A DNA stretch of 64,000 nt from Peptococcaceae bacterium CEB3 (GTDB lineage: Bacteria; Bacillota; Desulfitobacteriia; Desulfitobacteriales; Desulfitobacteriaceae), in NCBI GenBank assembly GCA_001029295.1, contig LDXJ01000060.1, positions 62,127 to 126,126 of the forward strand, written 5' to 3'. The stretch's first letter is position 1. Each line of letters opens with the position of its first letter. This document shows positions 60,738 to 64,000 of the stretch, one piece after another. The notes beneath the pieces were generated by a model. The model worked only from the letters and a program-made list of their open reading frames with translations. It was not told the DNA's origin and did not search any database. The position numbers were made by a program, and so were the translations under genes.

Positions 60738-60955
60738 TTAAAGTGACTCGTCTTAACAAGAAAAGTTTCTATTTAAACCCGGACTTGATTGAGACCATGG
60801 AGCAGACTCCCGACACGGTGATTACGCTGACGGGTGGAAATAAATACGTGGTGACTGAGGAACCGACTCTTTTGATTCAACGGATCGGGGAATTTCGCCG
60901 GCGCTGTCATCCGGATTATGCGGGACCGGAGGAGAGAAAGAAGAATGAAACGTAA
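60734..60955 (+). CDS. swrD: SwrD/FlbD-type small motility protein
   Basis: A 73-aa protein of the FlbD/SwrD family: IKVTRLNKKSFYLNPDLIETMEQTPDTVITL is the conserved core. In Bacillus subtilis SwrD raises motor power. It overlaps fliJ (ATGA) and fliL by 11 bp. Confidence 0.88.
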   Translation: MIKVTRLNKKSFYLNPDLIETMEQTPDTVITLTGGNKYVVTEEPTLLIQRIGEFRRRCHPDYAGPEERKKNET

Positions 60956-61364
60956 ATTGTGGAGTTTGGTGATTGTGGCGGCTGTTGTGGGAGTGGTGCT
61001 GGGGGTCGGGGGGACGCTGCTGACGCAAAAAGTTTTCCGGCCGGGGCAGGCGACGGGAATAACACCCCGCCAGAACGGCCCTCTGGTGTCGATCGGCGAA
61101 TTTACGGTCAACCTGCAAGGGGGGTCTTTCCTGAGAACGTCCATTACTCTGGAGGGGACCGACGCCGCGGCGGAGGCTGTTCTCAATGCCAAGGCGGACT
61201 TTCTTAAGGATAAAGTAAACACTGTTCTCTCCAACAAATCTTTGGCCGATGTGGAAACTCCGGCGGCCCGAGAAAAACTGCGCCAAGAACTGCTCAGTCA
61301 ACTTAACCAGGTGGCGGACGGATATATCAGGAATGTGCTTTTCATTTCCTTCATCTATCAGTGA
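60945..61364 (+). CDS. fliL: Flagellar basal-body-associated protein FliL
   Basis: A 139-aa single-pass membrane protein (helix about residues 5-25) with a stomatin-like periplasmic domain ending in RNVLFISFIYQ. ATG 60945 follows GGAGAG inside the end of swrD. FliL supports stator function. Confidence 0.87.
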   Translation: MKRKLWSLVIVAAVVGVVLGVGGTLLTQKVFRPGQATGITPRQNGPLVSIGEFTVNLQGGSFLRTSITLEGTDAAAEAVLNAKADFLKDKVNTVLSNKSLADVETPAAREKLRQELLSQLNQVADGYIRNVLFISFIYQ

Positions 61365-61455
61365 ACCCGCTCGACTGAAGTTGAGCGACGAAACTGCACG
61401 GGCCAGCGAATACCGAACCACGAACCACGAACATCGATCCGGAGGGGGGGATTCC

Positions 61456-62451
61456 ATGGGTGATGTCCTGTCTCAAGCGGAAATTGATGCCCTGCTGAGT
61501 GCGTTGTCAGAAGGACAGGTTGACGCGGAGGAGATGAAAGAAAGCAAAGCGCATAAGAAAATTCGAGTTTACGATTTCAAACGCCCGAACAAATTTTCGA
61601 AGAATCATATCCATTCTTTGCAAAACATTCACGACAATTTTTGCCGGGCCCTGACGACGTATTTGTCTGCCCATCTTCATTCCGTGATCGAAACCCGGGT
61701 GCTGTCCATGGAGCAAATTACCTATGATGAGTTTATCAGATCCCTGCCAAATCCCACAATTCTGGGGATATTTACCTTGGAGCCGCTGGAGGGAACGCTG
61801 CTTCTGGAAATCAGCCCGGCCCTGGCATTCACGATTATTGACCGCGTTCTGGGAGGGCTGGGACAGGGCGGGGAAAAGAACCGGGATCTGACGGAGATTG
61901 AGCGGACGATTATTGAACGCAGGCTGGCCCAGGTAGTGGGACTTTTCGGAGAGTCTTGGGCCGAAGTGTACGCGACCAATCCCCATTTCGTGGCCCTGGA
62001 AACGAACCCCCAGTTTACCCAGATCATTGCGCCCAATGAGATGGTGATGCTCGTCACTCTGCAAATCAGTGTGGGGGAAACGGTGGGGATGATCAATGTC
62101 TGTCTGCCTTATCTGGTCTTGGAACCGATCCTGGATAAGTTGAGCACTTTTTTGCTCTTCGCGGCTCAGGCCAAAGTGTCATCCGCGGAGGAGGTTGAGG
62201 CGATCCGGCGCCAAATTGAACGGGCTAAAGTGGAGCTTCATGTGCTTTTAGGCCAAACAGAGATCGCGGTGCGGGAACTTTTGGATTTGGCTCCGGGTGA
62301 CGTGATTCCGCTTGACCAAGAGGTCGAGGCCCCTCTCCCCGTTTTCGTCGGCGCTTTTAGGAAGTTCCGGGGGGTTCCGGGGTTGCACGGGGAACATCTC
62401 GCGTTGAAACTCACGGAGGTAGTCGAGGAAGGAAGGGATCAGGATGAGTGA
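61456..62451 (+). CDS. fliM: Flagellar motor switch protein FliM
   Basis: A 331-aa switch protein. The N-terminal CheY-binding peptide is VLSQAEIDALLSAL, followed by the KIRVYDFKRPNKFSKNH segment, a CheC-like middle domain and a C-terminal SpoA domain. ATG 61456 follows GGAGGGGGG; a longer upstream frame is not conserved. It overlaps fliY by 8 bp. Confidence 0.94.
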   Translation: MGDVLSQAEIDALLSALSEGQVDAEEMKESKAHKKIRVYDFKRPNKFSKNHIHSLQNIHDNFCRALTTYLSAHLHSVIETRVLSMEQITYDEFIRSLPNPTILGIFTLEPLEGTLLLEISPALAFTIIDRVLGGLGQGGEKNRDLTEIERTIIERRLAQVVGLFGESWAEVYATNPHFVALETNPQFTQIIAPNEMVMLVTLQISVGETVGMINVCLPYLVLEPILDKLSTFLLFAAQAKVSSAEEVEAIRRQIERAKVELHVLLGQTEIAVRELLDLAPGDVIPLDQEVEAPLPVFVGAFRKFRGVPGLHGEHLALKLTEVVEEGRDQDE

Positions 62452-63739
62452 CGGGATGCTCTCCCAGGAAGAAATAGACGCTCTGCTCAAAGGGACGGTG
62501 GAGGCCGGCCCTGAAGAGCACGAGGGGGAAGAAGCGGCCTTCAGTGAGCAAGAGAAAGACGCGATCGGGGAGATCGCCAATATCTCCATGGGTACGGCGG
62601 CTACGACTCTGTCACTGCTCCTGGGCCGAAAAGTTGAAATTACCGCCCCTAGGGTGGATGTGACATCGGCGGAGCAGGTGCGCCGGGATTATCCTGTTCC
62701 TTCCGTCATTGTCAACGTAAAGTACAAGGCGGGTCTGGAAGGGTCAAACCTGCTCATTCTGTCCCAAAAGGACGGGGCGGTGATCGTCGATTTGATGATG
62801 GGCGGCGATGGCAGTAATCTCTCGCCCGAGCTCTCGGACCTGCAGATCAGCGGGATTGCCGAGGCCATGAATCAAATGATGGGCTCGGCGGCCACCTCGA
62901 TGTCCACGATGTTCAATTCCCTGGTGGACATCACCCCGCCCCAGCTGACTTTACATGATCTGGGTGAAGAGAGGGATGTCTTACAGGAGTTTTTGCAGGC
63001 GTCCGAGCCTTTTGTCCGCATTTCTTTTCGGATGGTCGTGGAGTCGGTGATAGACAGCATCCTGGTTCAGGTCATCCCGATTTCAGTCGCTAAAGGGATG
63101 GTGGCGAAGCTTATGGCCAGTGTCAGTGGGGTGACGGAAACAGCCGCGGAAAGGGAGGACACGATTGCCCGCAGATCCCCGGCGCCGGGAAGGCCGGCGG
63201 AAACGGCCGGGATTCCGTCTCCGCCCGGAGTGGACCGTGACACGGAAGATTTGGCCGACGCCCGAAATTATGCCGCACGGGGCAGTAAAGGTTATGTCAG
63301 CCCGGGTCAGAGCGGGCCGGGTTACGGCCCTCCGGGCCCCGCCGCCCAGGCTTATGGCGGCAGGTCCGCTAAAGCCGCTTATGGTGCCGCGGCTCAGTCC
63401 CCGTCCGGACACGGTTCTCAGACCGCTGTGCGGACGGCGCGTTTTGCCTCGCTGGAGCCCGGAGGGGAAACGGCCCCGCCAAACAATCTAGACCTCATTA
63501 TGGATGTCCCGCTCCAGGTCAGCGTCGAATTGGGCAAGGCGAAAAAGACTATCAAAGAGATCCTGGAGATGGGGCCGGGTTCGGTGGTGGAACTGGATCG
63601 TCTGGCGGGGGAACCGGTCGATATGATCGTCAACGGAAAACTGATTGCGAAATGCGAAGTAGTGGTCATCAATGAAAGCTTTGGTATTCGCATTACGGAT
63701 ATTGTGCATCCGGCCCAGAGGATTCAGACTTTGGCCTAA
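62444..63739 (+). CDS. fliY: Flagellar motor switch phosphatase FliY
   Basis: A 431-aa protein with a FliM-like N-terminal peptide (MLSQEEIDALL), a CheC-like phosphatase domain (EIANISMGTAATTLSLLLG and a second EAMNQMMGSAATSMS motif) and a C-terminal SpoA/FliN domain (DVPLQVSVELGKAKKTIKEIL). A long Gly/Pro/Ala/Tyr-rich linker (about residues 245-330) joins them. FliY in place of FliN supports a Bacillota origin. Confidence 0.93.
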   Translation: MSDGMLSQEEIDALLKGTVEAGPEEHEGEEAAFSEQEKDAIGEIANISMGTAATTLSLLLGRKVEITAPRVDVTSAEQVRRDYPVPSVIVNVKYKAGLEGSNLLILSQKDGAVIVDLMMGGDGSNLSPELSDLQISGIAEAMNQMMGSAATSMSTMFNSLVDITPPQLTLHDLGEERDVLQEFLQASEPFVRISFRMVVESVIDSILVQVIPISVAKGMVAKLMASVSGVTETAAEREDTIARRSPAPGRPAETAGIPSPPGVDRDTEDLADARNYAARGSKGYVSPGQSGPGYGPPGPAAQAYGGRSAKAAYGAAAQSPSGHGSQTAVRTARFASLEPGGETAPPNNLDLIMDVPLQVSVELGKAKKTIKEILEMGPGSVVELDRLAGEPVDMIVNGKLIAKCEVVVINESFGIRITDIVHPAQRIQTLA

Positions 63740-63765
63740 ACAAACTCAATTAAGGGGGAACACTT

Positions 63766-64000
63766 GTGGGCGCAACGGTAATGATCGTCGACGATGCGGC
63801 CTTCATGCGGATGATGCTGAAGGATATTCTGAACAAAGGGGGATTCATGGTGATCGGGGAGGCCGAGAACGGGGCGATCTCCGTAGAAAAATATCTGGAA
63901 TTGAAACCTGACCTGACCATCATGGACATCACGATGCCGGAAATGGACGGTTTGCAAGCGGTAAAAGAAATTCGCGAGAAAGATCCCAAAGCCAAAATCA
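63766..64000 (+). CDS. cheY: Chemotaxis response regulator CheY, partial
   Basis: The first 78 residues of a single-domain receiver cut by the window edge: VMIVDDAAFMRMMLKDIL with the acidic pair and LTIMDITMPEMDGLQ with the phosphorylated Asp. GTG 63766 follows AAGGGGGAA. The position after fliY is that of cheY in the fla/che operon of Bacillus. Confidence 0.9.
   Translation, partial: MGATVMIVDDAAFMRMMLKDILNKGGFMVIGEAENGAISVEKYLELKPDLTIMDITMPEMDGLQAVKEIREKDPKAKI

Overview
The window looks like the chromosome of an anaerobic, flagellated, moderately GC-rich member of the Bacillota (Clostridia-like). The signs are HPr with both His15 and Ser46, FliY and SwrD in the flagellar operon, strong AGGAGG-type ribosome binding sites, frequent GTG/TTG starts, and a complete anaerobic purine-breakdown set. 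I cannot name the genus from the sequence. The left end cuts an amino-acid permease and the right end cuts cheY.

Layout. (1) 1-8.3 kb: end of an APC permease, ptsH-ptsI, then a TetR regulator with the same palindromic operator in its own promoter and ahead of a small ABC ATPase/YhgE-type membrane protein pair. (2) 8.5-12 kb: a D,D-carboxypeptidase on the minus strand, diverging from a chemoreceptor gene that has a clear sigma-54 promoter. (3) 12-25 kb: first purine block (xdhA-xdhB-xdhC-ygfK, an NCS2 purine permease, ssnA, and two fold-type-II PLP enzymes). (4) 25.4-27.9 kb: a more AT-rich insert holding an AAA ATPase and a Toprim-like protein with overlapping genes, followed by a roughly 340-nt highly structured non-coding segment ending in an intrinsic terminator. 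(5) 28-36 kb: second purine block (dpaL/ygeX, the sigma-54 activator ygeV, ygeY, ygeW, carbamate kinase, a hydantoinase/dihydropyrimidinase). (6) 36-50 kb: third block, with a fused selenium-type xanthine dehydrogenase, two XdhC/CoxI maturation proteins, a purine riboswitch heading a four-gene NdhFSLM-like hydroxylase operon, an AzgA-type permease, an amidohydrolase deaminase and adenine deaminase. (7) 51-64 kb: a chemotaxis/flagellar operon, cheA-cheW-cheB-flgC-fliE-fliF-fliG-fliH-fliI-fliJ-swrD-fliL-fliM-fliY-cheY.

How it fits together (inference from family knowledge). Purines enter through the two permeases. Adenine and amino-purines are deaminated by Ade, the 46.6-kb amidohydrolase and possibly SsnA. 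Molybdenum hydroxylases interconvert hypoxanthine, xanthine and urate. YgfK, SsnA, YgeY, YgeW, the hydantoinase and DpaL open and dismantle the rings toward diaminopropionate, pyruvate, ammonia and carbamoyl phosphate, and carbamate kinase can harvest ATP. Sigma-54 promoters stand before the chemoreceptor, xdhA, dpaL, ygeY and probably the 46.6-kb deaminase, so YgeV plausibly controls a regulon that includes purine taxis. The NdhFSLM-like operon is instead controlled by a guanine-class riboswitch whose layout predicts that ligand switches expression on.

Several coding and intergenic places carry short tandem repeats (15.4, 19.4, 36.2, 48.1 and 49.3 kb). No tRNA, rRNA, CRISPR array or insertion sequence was recognised.
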